A stretch of 64,000 bases of DNA, taken from the NCBI RefSeq assembly GCF_016908295.1, contig NZ_JAFBDO010000005.1, forward strand, positions 62,001-126,000, in the 5' to 3' direction. The DNA is from Thalassobacillus pellis. GTDB lineage: Bacteria; Bacillota; Bacilli; Bacillales; Halobacillaceae. Position 1 is the stretch's first letter. The number at the start of each line of letters is the position of its first letter. The position numbers and the translations under genes were made by a program. Positions 15,938 through 24,334 of this stretch are shown here, piece after piece. The notes beneath the pieces are model-generated. The model made no database searches. It saw nothing but the letters and a program-made list of their open reading frames with translations, and had not been told where the DNA came from.

Positions 15938-16885
15938 ATGATGAAAAGATGGATGAATTATACTTATATTTTTGTTGCTTTTCTAATTTTACTGCCTTCT
16001 GGCGGTGAGGCCTATCATGCTTCACTGGTAGTTGAGGAAGAAACGATTGCAACAACTGCAAAGAACGGAAAATTGGAAGTTCATTTTATTGATGTCAGTC
16101 AGGGAGACAGTATATTTGTAAGATTCCCTAATGGGAAAACAATGCTTGTAGATGGCGGTGACAGAGAAGCCGGTAAGAAAGTGGCCAGTTATTTGAAGAA
16201 AGCAGGCGTTTCTAAAATTGATCAAGTTGTTGCCACACACCCGGATATCGACCATATCGGCGGATTGCTGGAAGTTTTAGATGAATTCAAGGTGAAAAAA
16301 GTACTCGATAGTGGGAAAACCCATACAACGGACACATATGCAGCATATTTGAAAATTATCGCAGCAAAAGAGATTCCCTTTCATATCGCTAAAGAAAGGC
16401 AAAAATTGAAACTTGACTCTGATGTAAAGGTGCAAGTTCTACATGTTGATCGGAACGAAGAGGAGAATAACCCCGCGTCGATTGTCTTAAAGCTTACCTA
16501 TGGAGAAATGGATATACTATTGGCAAGCGATACAGAAACAAAAAATGAGAAGGAAATGATGAAACGATATGATGTCCGTTCAGAGATTCTGAAAGTTGCC
16601 CATCATGGCTCGTTCACGAGTAATTCACAGGCGTTTATCGATAGGGTAAATCCGGAAGCCGCCATTTTGTCATACGATAAAAATAATGATTACGGTCATC
16701 CTGTCAGCAAAGTGGTAGCAAGATTTTATCACCTCGGCACCACTCTGTATTCAACTGCAGAAGCAGGGGATATCGTCGTAACAGTGACAAAACAAGAATA
16801 CGAAATAGATGCGGATCCATACATGCCAAAGTTCAAACCTGGGCCAATAGAAAAGGAACCCACCCTGAATGAAACTTTCAATTAA
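15938..16885 (+). CDS. Secreted ComEC/Rec2-like metallo-beta-lactamase-fold hydrolase
   Basis: 315 aa. An N-terminal signal peptide (about residues 1-25, ending near GGEAYHA) leads to an MBL domain starting LEVHFIDVSQGDSIFVRFPN, the signature of the ComEC C-terminal domain. The metal site motif THPDIDHIGG is intact, and further ligands include DGGD, the late aspartate in LASDTETK and VAHHGS. Stand-alone extracellular ComEC-like MBL proteins are common in Bacillus and may be nucleases or phosphodiesterases; the substrate is not established. The ATG pair follows AAAGGGGGGATT. Monocistronic, ending at a hairpin shared with the opposite gene. Confidence 0.85.
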   Translation: MMKRWMNYTYIFVAFLILLPSGGEAYHASLVVEEETIATTAKNGKLEVHFIDVSQGDSIFVRFPNGKTMLVDGGDREAGKKVASYLKKAGVSKIDQVVATHPDIDHIGGLLEVLDEFKVKKVLDSGKTHTTDTYAAYLKIIAAKEIPFHIAKERQKLKLDSDVKVQVLHVDRNEEENNPASIVLKLTYGEMDILLASDTETKNEKEMMKRYDVRSEILKVAHHGSFTSNSQAFIDRVNPEAAILSYDKNNDYGHPVSKVVARFYHLGTTLYSTAEAGDIVVTVTKQEYEIDADPYMPKFKPGPIEKEPTLNETFN

Positions 16886-16910
16886 GTCCTTAGTTTCTAT
16901 ATAGAAATAA

Positions 16911-16946
16911 AACGCCCCGAGCAATGCGCTCAGGGCTAATTTTATT
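16911..16946. terminator. Bidirectional terminator
   Basis: GCCCCGAGC pairs with GCTCAGGGC; TTTTATT follows on the plus strand and GTTTTATTT on the minus strand. It overlaps the stop codon of the 58-aa minus-strand gene. Confidence 0.75.
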
Positions 16947-17118
16947 CTAATGTCCTATTCATTTCATCAACGTCGAGCCGTTCGCTTGGCTCTGGGCTTT
17001 CTCCCTGGAGAAATACTCCATCACCACCGCAGATACTGCACGTGTATCGCCATTCCTCATCATCCATCAATAGTCCGGATCCATCACATGCTTTGCAAAT
17101 ATTATTACGTTGTACCAT
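16942..17118 (-). CDS. Zinc mini-protein with two CxxCxGxG motifs, coupled to aconitase
   Basis: 58 aa. CKACDGSG (about 8-15) and CSICGGDG (about 27-34) form a DnaJ-type zinc centre, followed by an acidic tail. Its ATG lies 1 bp past the aconitase stop (GGAGGAATATAAAATGG, minus strand), so its SD is inside the aconitase reading frame and translation is probably coupled. Many Bacillaceae encode such short DnaJ-like zinc proteins of unknown role. Possible roles are assistance in Fe-S enzyme folding or metal delivery to the aconitase, but this is inference from operon structure only. Confidence 0.8.
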   Translation of the reverse strand: MVQRNNICKACDGSGLLMDDEEWRYTCSICGGDGVFLQGESPEPSERLDVDEMNRTLE

Positions 17119-17119
17119 T

Positions 17120-19087
17120 TTATATTCCTCCCTTAACTTCTTTTTTATGTCTTGCTTTTACCCAGTTAATCAATCCGCCTTTAAGCATCATATCAATCTG
17201 ACGTTCCGATAAGGCGTGTACTGCCGTGAATGACTGGTTGGTTCCCTTAACTGTGACTTTCACTTCTTTACCGTTTTGAATAGTGGTCCTTAAATCCTCG
17301 AGCAGAATAGTATCTCCCTGGCTTAAGGAATCATAATCGCTATCATTTTTGAAAGTAAGTGGTAATACTCCAAAGTTGACGAGGTTTTGCCAATGGATAC
17401 GGGCAAAGTCCTTGGCAAGAACAACGCGCAGTCCGAGATATCTTGGCGCAAGCGCGGCATGCTCCCTGCTAGAGCCTTGTCCGTAATTATAGCCGCCGAC
17501 CAAGGCATGCCCTGTTACATCCCGAATCTCCATTGCTCTGTCATAATAAGTGTCATCGATGATTTCAAATGAAAACTTGCTGATTTCCGGAAGGTTGCTT
17601 CGGTAGGGAAGGACGCGGGAACCACCTGCAAGGATTTCATCTGTTGAAATGTTATCGTTCATTTTTAATAAAATCGGAACCTCCAATTTATCCGGAAGAG
17701 GTGACATTTCCGGAATAGATGCGATATTCGGTCCCTTCTCAAGGCTGATATTTCGTGCCTCTTCCATTGGTAGTGGTTTTTGCAGCAGTCCATCATCAAT
17801 GGAAGGGCGGGATACTTCCTTTACCTTAGGATATTTCATATCGAGGGTACGGGGGTCCGTGACTTTTCCTGTTAATGCGGAAGCAGCAGCTGTTTCTGGG
17901 CTGCACAAAAAGACACTATCCTCGCGTGTACCTGACCGTCCGGGGAAGTTCCTTGGTGTTGTACGCAAACTGTTGCGGCCGGTTGCAGGAGCTTGTCCCA
18001 TCCCGATACAACCATTACATCCAGCCTGATGAAGTCTGGCACCTGAAGAAATTAGGCTGGCAATATGGCTTTCTTTGACAAGATCGGTGAGCATTTGCCT
18101 GGAGGATGGATTAATATCGAAAGAAATTCCATCTGCAACGTGTTTTCCTTTAACAATTTCAGCGGCGATGGCAAAATCTCGATAGCCAGGGTTAGCTGAT
18201 GAACCGATGTAGGACTGATAAATCGGTTCCCCTGCTATAGCTGTAACAGGTACAACATTCCCAGGGCTGGATGGTTTGGCGATCATCGGTTCAATCGTCG
18301 ACAGATCGATTTCTTCATTCAGATCGTAGGTTGCACCATCGTCAGCAACAATTTCCTCCCAATCTTTCCCTCGGTCCTGACTTTTCAGGAACCGGTGTAT
18401 CTCTTTATCTGATGGAAAAACCGTCGCTGTAGCCCCAAGTTCAGCACCCATGTTGGCAATAACGTGACGATCCATTGCACTCAAATGCTCAAGCCCAGGT
18501 CCGTAGTATTCGATTATTTTTCCTACCCCGCCCTTTACATCGTGCCGTCTTAACAGCTCCAAAATCACATCTTTAGCACTTACCCAATCTGGGAGCCTGC
18601 CTGTGACTTCAATTCCCCAGATTTCCGGCATCTTTACGTAAAATGGTTCTCCCGCGATGGCCATAGCCACATCGATTCCGCCTGCTCCCATAGCCAGCAT
18701 CCCCATACAACCATTGGCACAAGTGTGGCTGTCTGAGCCGAGTAATGTTTTGCCGGGTTTAGCAAGCTGCTGCATATGGACGGGGTGGCTGACACCGTTA
18801 CCTGGCCTGCTATAGTAGAGCCCAAACCTTCGAGCAGCACTTTGTAAAAATAAATGGTCATCTGGGTTTTTGCTGTCTTCCTGAATGATATTGTGGTCTA
18901 CATATTGAGCCGATGCCTCTGTTTTTGCCCTGTCCAGGTTCATGGCCTCCAGTTCAAGCATTACCATGGTTCCTGTAGCATCCTGGGTCAGTGTCTGGTC
19001 AATCTTTAGACCGATTTCTGTTCCGGGAACCATTTCTCCGGAAACAAGGTGGTTTTTGATTAGTTTTTGCGATACGTTCATTGCCAA
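17120..19087 (-). CDS. Aconitate hydratase, short (Aquifex-type) family
   Basis: 655 aa, shorter than the roughly 900-aa AcnA/CitB of bacilli and matching the length of the mitochondrial/Aquifex-type aconitases. It isomerises citrate and isocitrate with a [4Fe-4S] cluster. Cluster ligands visible are Cys123 (GSDSHTCANG) and Cys357/Cys360 (AGCNGCIGMGQ); the substrate-binding GQGSSREHAA loop is in the C-terminal swivel domain. The start is probably the TTG at 19087, 7 bp after GGAGGAG, rather than the ATG two codons later. It is likely a second aconitase next to a canonical CitB elsewhere; a role with 2-methylcitrate or homoaconitate is possible. Confidence 0.85.
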   Translation of the reverse strand: MAMNVSQKLIKNHLVSGEMVPGTEIGLKIDQTLTQDATGTMVMLELEAMNLDRAKTEASAQYVDHNIIQEDSKNPDDHLFLQSAARRFGLYYSRPGNGVSHPVHMQQLAKPGKTLLGSDSHTCANGCMGMLAMGAGGIDVAMAIAGEPFYVKMPEIWGIEVTGRLPDWVSAKDVILELLRRHDVKGGVGKIIEYYGPGLEHLSAMDRHVIANMGAELGATATVFPSDKEIHRFLKSQDRGKDWEEIVADDGATYDLNEEIDLSTIEPMIAKPSSPGNVVPVTAIAGEPIYQSYIGSSANPGYRDFAIAAEIVKGKHVADGISFDINPSSRQMLTDLVKESHIASLISSGARLHQAGCNGCIGMGQAPATGRNSLRTTPRNFPGRSGTREDSVFLCSPETAAASALTGKVTDPRTLDMKYPKVKEVSRPSIDDGLLQKPLPMEEARNISLEKGPNIASIPEMSPLPDKLEVPILLKMNDNISTDEILAGGSRVLPYRSNLPEISKFSFEIIDDTYYDRAMEIRDVTGHALVGGYNYGQGSSREHAALAPRYLGLRVVLAKDFARIHWQNLVNFGVLPLTFKNDSDYDSLSQGDTILLEDLRTTIQNGKEVKVTVKGTNQSFTAVHALSERQIDMMLKGGLINWVKARHKKEVKGGI

Positions 19088-19194
19088 CGTTGTTCTCCTC
19101 CTATTAGTCCAATTCTAAGCTTTAAGATTGCCTATTTTTGGTGTTTTTATGTATGAATCGTCTGGTATAAATGATGGGCTTTCTCGTACATTAA

Positions 19195-19312
19195 GAAAGT
19201 ACAAAATTCCACAAAGAAGCATTGCGGCGTAGTGAAAAAATCCTAGTATAAGTAAAACTAAGGCTACTGCCATTAGGACTTGACGACAAGCCAAGTTTTT
19301 ACTAACAATACT
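19195..19312. repeat. Interspersed repeat, hybrid B2/B1 copy
   Basis: The left part ACAAAGAAGCATTGCGGCGT resembles B2; the right part AAGTATAAGTAAAACTAAGG-type sequence and ACTTGACGACAAGCCAAGTT is B1. It shows that the two subtypes share a middle and recombine or derive from one another. Confidence 0.65.
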
Positions 19313-19331
19313 ATATCGAAGGGGCACGGTT

Positions 19332-20660
19332 ATGGAAAAAGGGAAGAAGGAAAATAAAAAAATACAATGGTGGCAGCTCTCTTTGATAGGTGTTGGATGC
19401 ACAATAGGAACAGGTTTTTTTCTTGGATCAGCGCTAGCTATCAAACGTGGAGGTCCAGGGGTTCTTCTTACGTTTCTTCTCGCAGCGATAGGTACATATC
19501 TCGTTTTTGACGCGCTGGCGAAAATGACAGCAGAACATCCTGAAAAAGGATCGTTCCGCTCCTATGCAAAGAAAGCTTTCGGAAGGTGGGCGGGTTTCAG
19601 CAATGGGTGGGTATATTGGTCATCTGAGCTATTAATCATGGGCAGCCAGCTTACTGCATTAGCAATATTTTCTCAGTTCTGGTTTCCGGGAATGCCGCTT
19701 TGGCTGTTATCTGCTATTTTTGGCGGGTTAGGTATAGGTGTCATCCTTACCGGTGTTACTGGTTTCGAACGCTTTGAAAATGTGTTTGCGGTTATTAAAA
19801 CCGCTGCGATCCTCATGTTCATTATCATAGCTGTTCTTGCGGTTTCAGGAATGCTTGAAGGGGGAAGACCGGACAATACGGTTGAAATGAGCGGGGAGGG
19901 GCTGTTTCCAACAGGTCTGACGGGACTGTGGGCAGCTTTTCTATATGCGTTTTATGCATTCGGTGGAATCGAAGTGATGGGGATTATGGCCAATGAACTA
20001 AAGGAACCGAAAGACGCGCCTAAATCCGGGAAAGTTATGCTTATCACTTTGGCAGTTATCTATATACTGTCTCTCGGGCTGGCAATATTTCTGATGTCCT
20101 GGAAAAAGTTCAACCCTGACGAAAGCCCGTTTATTACTGCCTTGAGTAAGTATGATCTTTCTTTTGTTCCTCATATATTTAATGGCGCGCTTATTATCGG
20201 AGGCTTTTCTACTATGGTCGCTTCTCTTTATGCGATAACAACCATCTTGTCCACATTGTCAGAAGACGGGGATGCTCCGGCATTTTTTGCAAAAACCGGG
20301 AAGCGAGGTGTGCCGTTCCATGCCTTATTTCTTACCATCGGTGGACTTGTTGCATCCATACTTGTCGCTCTTATACTTCCGGAAAAAATTTACGAATACT
20401 TGACGACTGCTGCTGGTTTGATGCTTTTATATACTTGGCTGTTCATTTTGATTACGTATCATAAGCTGATGAAGCTGAACGGAAAAGACCAAGTTAAACG
20501 CCTTGTCGGCATGGTCTTGATTTTATTGGGGGTGAGCGGGACATTATTTGATGCCACAAGCAGAATCGGATTTTTCATCAGTTTGTTATTTTTATTGGTA
20601 ATTGGCGCCATCACACTGTGGATGAGGAAAAAATGGCGGACTTCTCATAGTCCTCAGTAG
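19332..20660 (+). CDS. APC-superfamily amino acid permease
   Basis: 442 aa with about twelve membrane helices. The first helix LSLIGVGCTIGTGFFLGSAL carries the G-x-G-T-I-G-like substrate-binding break, and EHPEKGSFRSYAKKAFGRWAGFSNGWVYW (given in family order) marks the amino acid transporter (AAT) branch with LysP, GabP and YbxG. It is probably a proton-coupled importer of a neutral or basic amino acid; specificity is not determinable. The ATG follows AAGGGG. A LysE-type exporter lies on the opposite strand downstream. No T-box or riboswitch leader was seen. Confidence 0.85.
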   Translation: MEKGKKENKKIQWWQLSLIGVGCTIGTGFFLGSALAIKRGGPGVLLTFLLAAIGTYLVFDALAKMTAEHPEKGSFRSYAKKAFGRWAGFSNGWVYWSSELLIMGSQLTALAIFSQFWFPGMPLWLLSAIFGGLGIGVILTGVTGFERFENVFAVIKTAAILMFIIIAVLAVSGMLEGGRPDNTVEMSGEGLFPTGLTGLWAAFLYAFYAFGGIEVMGIMANELKEPKDAPKSGKVMLITLAVIYILSLGLAIFLMSWKKFNPDESPFITALSKYDLSFVPHIFNGALIIGGFSTMVASLYAITTILSTLSEDGDAPAFFAKTGKRGVPFHALFLTIGGLVASILVALILPEKIYEYLTTAAGLMLLYTWLFILITYHKLMKLNGKDQVKRLVGMVLILLGVSGTLFDATSRIGFFISLLFLLVIGAITLWMRKKWRTSHSPQ

Positions 20661-20838
20661 TTTTTTTATTCAAGTCGGCAAACGGGAATCCGCTTATCGA
20701 GCTTTAATTATCGCCAAAAGCCGGCTGAGCCAATCATGCTTTTTCAAGCTTTGTTAGTTGCTCTGCTGTAAACAAAACGGACTTGGCAGTACCATCCTTT
20801 CCGTTATAGCCTGGTAAACGAGGAAGGTCGGGCCTGTC

Positions 20839-21468
20839 CTAAAGATGAAATAACAGTTTGACTGCCTGCATACCAAAATAGAATGCAAAACCGAATAAGC
20901 ATAACCCTGACAGGACAGAAATCCCTCTTAATGCTCTGGTATTGAGGAACCTGCGGAATCCGCTGGAAATACAAGCCATGGTCACATCCCACAGCATCAA
21001 GCCGACCAGAATAGCACCGCCGTATAAGACTAAATGAAAATGGTCATAGCGGTTGATTGTATTGGCAAGTACAGAGCCGTAAATACCCAGCCAGAACAAA
21101 ATGGATAGAGGATTCGTGATTGAGATAAGGAAGCCGGTCATAAACGTTTTTCTTAACGAATCCTTATTTCTGCTGTGACTGACCTCTAATTTTTGTGAAT
21201 TGGCAATACTTTCAAAACCTGTATACAAAAGAACAAAAGCGCCGAAAAGCCAGAGGAAGGTTTTCATAAACGGAATTTCTAAAAAATGTACAACACCGAA
21301 AAAAACGGCGATGATAAAAAATAGTTCTGCCAGAATCGAGCCAAGTCCGATCAGCCAAGAATGAAAAAAACCGTTTTTAATTCCCTGGTCGATTTGGGCT
21401 GCATTAATCGGGCCGAGCGGAGCGGCCAAGGATAATCCGAGCAGGACATAGCTGATGAATACTGTCAA
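20839..21468 (-). CDS. LysE/RhtB-family amino acid exporter
   Basis: 209 aa with six predicted membrane helices. The N-terminus LSLAAPLGPINAAQIDQGIKNG contains the family motif (G-P-x-x-x-x-x in helix 1), and FLISITNPLSILFWLGIYG matches the conserved NP loop. The family exports basic or small neutral amino acids and related metabolites. The start is TTG at 21468, directly after GAGGAGGTAAGGCT. Convergent with the amino acid permease gene, but no shared regulation is visible. Substrate unknown. Confidence 0.85.
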   Translation of the reverse strand: MTVFISYVLLGLSLAAPLGPINAAQIDQGIKNGFFHSWLIGLGSILAELFFIIAVFFGVVHFLEIPFMKTFLWLFGAFVLLYTGFESIANSQKLEVSHSRNKDSLRKTFMTGFLISITNPLSILFWLGIYGSVLANTINRYDHFHLVLYGGAILVGLMLWDVTMACISSGFRRFLNTRALRGISVLSGLCLFGFAFYFGMQAVKLLFHL

Positions 21469-21540
21469 AGCCTTACCTCCTCAATCTTTAGTAGCTTGTA
21501 CCAATGTATTCATTCATCTAGGTTTATATCACCTATGGCA

Positions 21541-21581
21541 AAAAGAAAGAGTACCCTGCTTTTATTTCACAGGATACTCTC
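21541..21581 (-). terminator. Terminator of the 80-aa gene
   Basis: On the minus strand AGAGTATCCTG pairs with CAGGGTACTCT, followed by TTCTTTTTG. Confidence 0.8.
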
Positions 21582-21589
21582 AGTTTTCT

Positions 21590-21832
21590 TCACTTTTTTA
21601 AAGCCTGGTTCGTTTCTTCGATTAAGCGCAGCAGGTCTGTCGCCCGCTGCATCGCTTTCTCATCTGTAAACGATGGGTCATGCTTTGCTGAATTCAGTAC
21701 TTCTTCAGCATGCTTTACATGCTGCTGGGCTTCCGTAAACCCCGCCTGATCCTCCTGGGCGCGTTCCACTGCAAGTTTCGCGTTGTTCAATTCATCCAAA
21801 ACACTATTGAAGTCATGTTTTTCTGGGCTCAT
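21590..21832 (-). CDS. Small helical acidic protein, possibly DUF2564-like
   Basis: 80 aa, with an ATG after AAGGAGGAAG and a clear terminator behind it. The sequence is predicted to be almost entirely helical with heptad-like Ala/Leu spacing (LDELNNAKLAVERAQ, QQHVKHAEEVLNSAK, ATDLLRLIEETNQALK), so a two- or three-helix bundle is likely. It has no cysteine and no signal peptide. It resembles the short DUF2564-type Bacillus proteins in size and composition, but this is not certain. Function unknown. Confidence 0.65.
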   Translation of the reverse strand: MSPEKHDFNSVLDELNNAKLAVERAQEDQAGFTEAQQHVKHAEEVLNSAKHDPSFTDEKAMQRATDLLRLIEETNQALKK

Positions 21833-21891
21833 TTTTCTTCCTCCTTATTATTTATTTTCATGGTTTCTGCCGTTTTTTATGCAGAGGTATG

Positions 21892-21929
21892 TAAAAAGAA
21901 ACCATCCCTCAGAAGGGATAGTTTCTTTG
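21892..21929 (-). terminator. Terminator of the YjcZ-like gene
   Basis: On the minus strand AAAGAAACTATCCCT pairs with AGGGATGGTTTCTTT with a TCTG loop, followed by TTAC. Confidence 0.8.
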
Positions 21930-21942
21930 GATGGTTGTTTAA

Positions 21943-22080
21943 TTAGAAGCCAAAGCCCCCACCATAACCACCACCGTAGCCTCCGCCGTACCCACCACCG
22001 ACGTAAGAAGCTCCGATAATGATCAGTAGAATGAAAAGGACGACCAACAGGGCAAATCCAGATCCGTAATTAGAACTCAT
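21943..22080 (-). CDS. YjcZ/SscA-family sporulation mini-protein
   Basis: 45 aa. One hydrophobic helix (GFALLVVLFILLIIIGASYV) is followed by a Gly-Tyr repeat tail (GGGYGGGYGGGYGGGFGF). This architecture is the YjcZ family, small proteins linked to spore coat or germination in Bacillus (SscA-type). The ATG follows AAAGGAGGTGGTTTG. The presence of the gene supports a spore-forming host. It is too short for default gene callers, but the SD, composition and terminator all agree. Confidence 0.85.
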   Translation of the reverse strand: MSSNYGSGFALLVVLFILLIIIGASYVGGGYGGGYGGGYGGGFGF

Positions 22081-22159
22081 CAAACCACCTCCTTTCTATG
22101 TTTATATGTCAAAAATAGAAAAAGGGGTGGGTTTTCCAGGCAATAATGTTTATATGTTT

Positions 22160-22240
22160 AGAAAGTATAAATGTTTTTGCAAAGAAGCCCCTGAAAAAAA
22201 CCAGACGCATTCACGAAGGACGAGCGAATGTGAGTTTATT
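22160..22240. repeat. Interspersed repeat, family B2, partial copy
   Basis: AATGTTTTTGCAAAGAAGCC followed by CACGAAGGACGAGCGAATG matches the left and right parts of B2 copies at 40975 and 49840; the centre is deleted. Confidence 0.5.
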
Positions 22241-22328
22241 ATAAACCAATACATGGAATGAAGTTATGGATGCCTGATGCAGGTTTTTATAGGTACCAAA
22301 ACGAATTCTTTATAAAGGGGGGAGTTTT

Positions 22329-23345
22329 TTGTCAAAAAAACACGAAATAAACGTTGCCGGACTGGAATTTTCATGGAATATTAATAAAGGGCAATTCCTT
22401 TATGAAGGAGAAGAAGCTGTCCTGTTTTGGATAACTTCCGCGATGAAATCATTTTTAGATACCATAGAAGAAATATCCGGTGAAGAGGCGGCGAACCTTG
22501 TCCTTGAAACGACAGGTTTCCGGCAGGGTACTGTTGTAGGTAACTATTTTGCCAGCAATTCAATTGATATCCATGAAGTCGCCGAAATCATACCTGATAC
22601 TTATGCCTCAGCTGGCTGGGGACTTGCCAGGGTAACGGATATCGATATAGAAAGCCAAACTTTGTGCGTCCATTTGAAAAACGACTGGGAGTACAAAATA
22701 AACAAAGCCCAAGGGAAAAAAACAGGTGGAACCTTTTTACCTGCCCATTATGCCGGAATATTTACAGGAATGTTCCAGACAAATATCTGGTATGAAGTAG
22801 AGCATTCTCAATTGGAAGGATATGACGAAAGCGTTATCCGCTATTTCCCTTCAGAGATAAATGTACAGCAGAATATCCATCAGTTAATTCGAAAAAAAGA
22901 AGCTGAGCAGATCATACATTTAGAGGGGCTCGTAGAAGATAAGACTCGGGATCTAAAAGAGCTGGTAAAAACTTTGTCTTCTCCGATCATCCCCGTATTG
23001 GAAGGGATTGTCGTCGTACCATTGCTTGGAAGGTATGATGAGGAACGGGCGGAAGAACTGATTTCACAGACCCTTCAGCATTTGCCAAAACATAAAGCGG
23101 AATTTCTTATTTTAGATCTCACCGGAATCAATAATTTATTGACCCCTTACACCATTAGCTTTATTGAAAAAATGGGATCAACAGCCTCCTTGATCGGAAT
23201 TAAGCTTGTTCTGGTAGGCATTTCACCAAAATTAGCTCAGAGCATTACGGAAACTTCCATCGACTTATCACCATTCGATTGTTTTCAAAACCTGCAGCAT
23301 GGTATTCATTACGCCCTTGCACAGAAAGGGAGGAAAATTGTATAA
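22329..23345 (+). CDS. RsbR-type STAS-domain protein
   Basis: 338 aa. A novel-looking N-terminal sensor region (about 1-200, with a central YFASNSIDIHEVAEIIPDTY stretch resembling 4VR/V4R or XylR-N ligand domains) joins through a coiled linker (IHQLIRKKEAEQIIHLEG) to a C-terminal STAS domain (about 225-335, IIPVLEGIVVVPLLGRYDEE and FLILDLTGI). RsbR paralogs form stressosomes with RsbS and RsbT and control sigma-B activation; the Thr in DLTG is the position phosphorylated in RsbR. TTG start. The N-terminal domain differs from the globin-like one of RsbRA, so it would sense a different input. Monocistronic with its own terminator. Confidence 0.8.
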   Translation: MSKKHEINVAGLEFSWNINKGQFLYEGEEAVLFWITSAMKSFLDTIEEISGEEAANLVLETTGFRQGTVVGNYFASNSIDIHEVAEIIPDTYASAGWGLARVTDIDIESQTLCVHLKNDWEYKINKAQGKKTGGTFLPAHYAGIFTGMFQTNIWYEVEHSQLEGYDESVIRYFPSEINVQQNIHQLIRKKEAEQIIHLEGLVEDKTRDLKELVKTLSSPIIPVLEGIVVVPLLGRYDEERAEELISQTLQHLPKHKAEFLILDLTGINNLLTPYTISFIEKMGSTASLIGIKLVLVGISPKLAQSITETSIDLSPFDCFQNLQHGIHYALAQKGRKIV

Positions 23346-23351
23346 AAATAA

Positions 23352-23390
23352 AAAATGTGCATTCCAGGAATTGGATTGCACATTTGTTTT
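23352..23390 (+). terminator. Terminator of the RsbR-like gene
   Basis: AATGTGCA pairs with TGCACATT, followed by TGTTTT. Its T-tract overlaps the -35 of the sigma-B-like promoter. Confidence 0.75.
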
Positions 23391-23411
23391 AGGATCGAAG
23401 AGGAAGGGTAA
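23386..23411 (+). promoter_or_regulatory. Sigma-B-like promoter
   Basis: GTTTTA (23386-23391), 14 bp and GGGTAA (23406-23411), close to the sigma-B consensus GTTTAA-N12-15-GGGWAW. It lies 46 bp before the 28-codon ORF. Confidence 0.55.
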
Positions 23412-23456
23412 ACATATATCAAATAAACACTAATATCACACAATGGGGTGAAAGTA

Positions 23457-23543
23457 ATGGGAAAACTTCTTAAAAGGGTTTTCAAATATGGCCCGGTCAT
23501 TTATCCGATGATCCGGAAATTCTTAAATAAACGTCGCCATTAA
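23457..23543 (+). CDS. 28-aa basic amphipathic peptide
   Basis: 28 codons starting MGKLLKRVFKYGPVIYPMIR and ending KKRRH-like (NKRRH). The ATG follows GGGGTGAAAGTA, and a strong terminator begins 20 bp after the stop, so the unit promoter-SD-ORF-terminator is complete. The sequence is amphipathic and basic with a central Gly-Pro hinge, like a membrane-binding peptide. It is located just behind the RsbR-type gene with a sigma-B-like promoter, suggesting stress-induced expression. No family recognised; too short for standard gene callers. Confidence 0.6.
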   Translation: MGKLLKRVFKYGPVIYPMIRKFLNKRRH

Positions 23544-23562
23544 TCAAACAGTTTTTATAGAT

Positions 23563-23598
23563 GCTGCTCTATCCTGAACAGGGATAGGGCAGCTTTTT
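23563..23598 (+). terminator. Terminator of the 28-aa peptide gene
   Basis: GCTGCTCTATCC pairs with GGGATAGGGCAGC around TGAACA, followed by TTTTT. Confidence 0.85.
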
Positions 23599-23664
23599 AA
23601 TTGTCAAAATTGATGGTTATAATACACCTCTGCAGCAGACTTCTTTTATTTTCAGCGCCTGTCA

Positions 23665-23756
23665 TCGAAAGTCTTACTCTTTGTGACAAAGCTCGTCACG
23701 CCAGGGTCGTCTTAAGTATGTCGGGGGTGGGCATGGCGCGTCCGCTTTTAGGTATG
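23665..23756. repeat. Interspersed palindromic repeat, family C, degraded copy
   Basis: CAGCGCCTGTC, TCTTACTCTTTGTGACAAAG, CGTCACGCCAG and CTTAAGTATGTCGGGGGTGG follow the family C order with several substitutions; it ends GGCGCGTCCGCTTTTA. Confidence 0.6.
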
Positions 23757-24185
23757 TTATTTGCGCAATTTTTCCAAGTTTTCTTCGTGAAAACTGGATC
23801 CTTCGACCTCATTTACTACGCTGAATGGATTACCATCTGGGTCCAGGAATTCAAAGCAGCCCATACCCGAGTAATCCGAAATCTCACTGACGACCACGCC
23901 TTTTGTATAAAGAGAATGATGGGCTTTGTGAATGTCAGTAACGAGAAAGTTATAATAACTATTTTTTTTACCTTTTTTAACTTCAAACTCTGTTGGCTGG
24001 GGACGGTCCACTTCAACCAACCCTAGTTGGGCATCCCCTTTTTTGAAGACAAACCCTGCACCACGCTCACCGAAATCCCACCTGTCAACAAAAATTGCTC
24101 CCAAATAATGTTCATACCATTTAATCGATTCATCCAGATTAGAAACAGGAATGAAAATACTTCCAACTTTGAACATGGCACTCAT
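23757..24185 (-). CDS. VOC-family (glyoxalase/bleomycin-resistance-like) protein
   Basis: 142 aa, one vicinal-oxygen-chelate domain with the two beta-alpha-beta-beta-beta units: FIPVSNLDESIKWYEHYLGA at the start and FEFLDPDGNPFSVVNE near the end. It is followed by a short charged tail. Such single-domain proteins dimerise to form metal-dependent isomerases, lyases or antibiotic-binding proteins; the first metal-ligand position is not an obvious His (VGSIFIPV), so activity is uncertain. The ATG at 24185 is used, and the ATG at 24176 is also plausible behind AAAAGG. Confidence 0.75.
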   Translation of the reverse strand: MSAMFKVGSIFIPVSNLDESIKWYEHYLGAIFVDRWDFGERGAGFVFKKGDAQLGLVEVDRPQPTEFEVKKGKKNSYYNFLVTDIHKAHHSLYTKGVVVSEISDYSGMGCFEFLDPDGNPFSVVNEVEGSSFHEENLEKLRK

Positions 24186-24334
24186 CCTTTTCCTTTTATT
24201 ATTTTTACTTTTCGATTAGGAGAATATGTTTTCCTGCTTGCAAATAGAAAAACCGCTTCTAATATTTGTCAGGTCGTATGCCACATGATAACAGGTAATT
24301 GTGCAAGAATATGTAAAAAATGGAGGCGGGTAAT

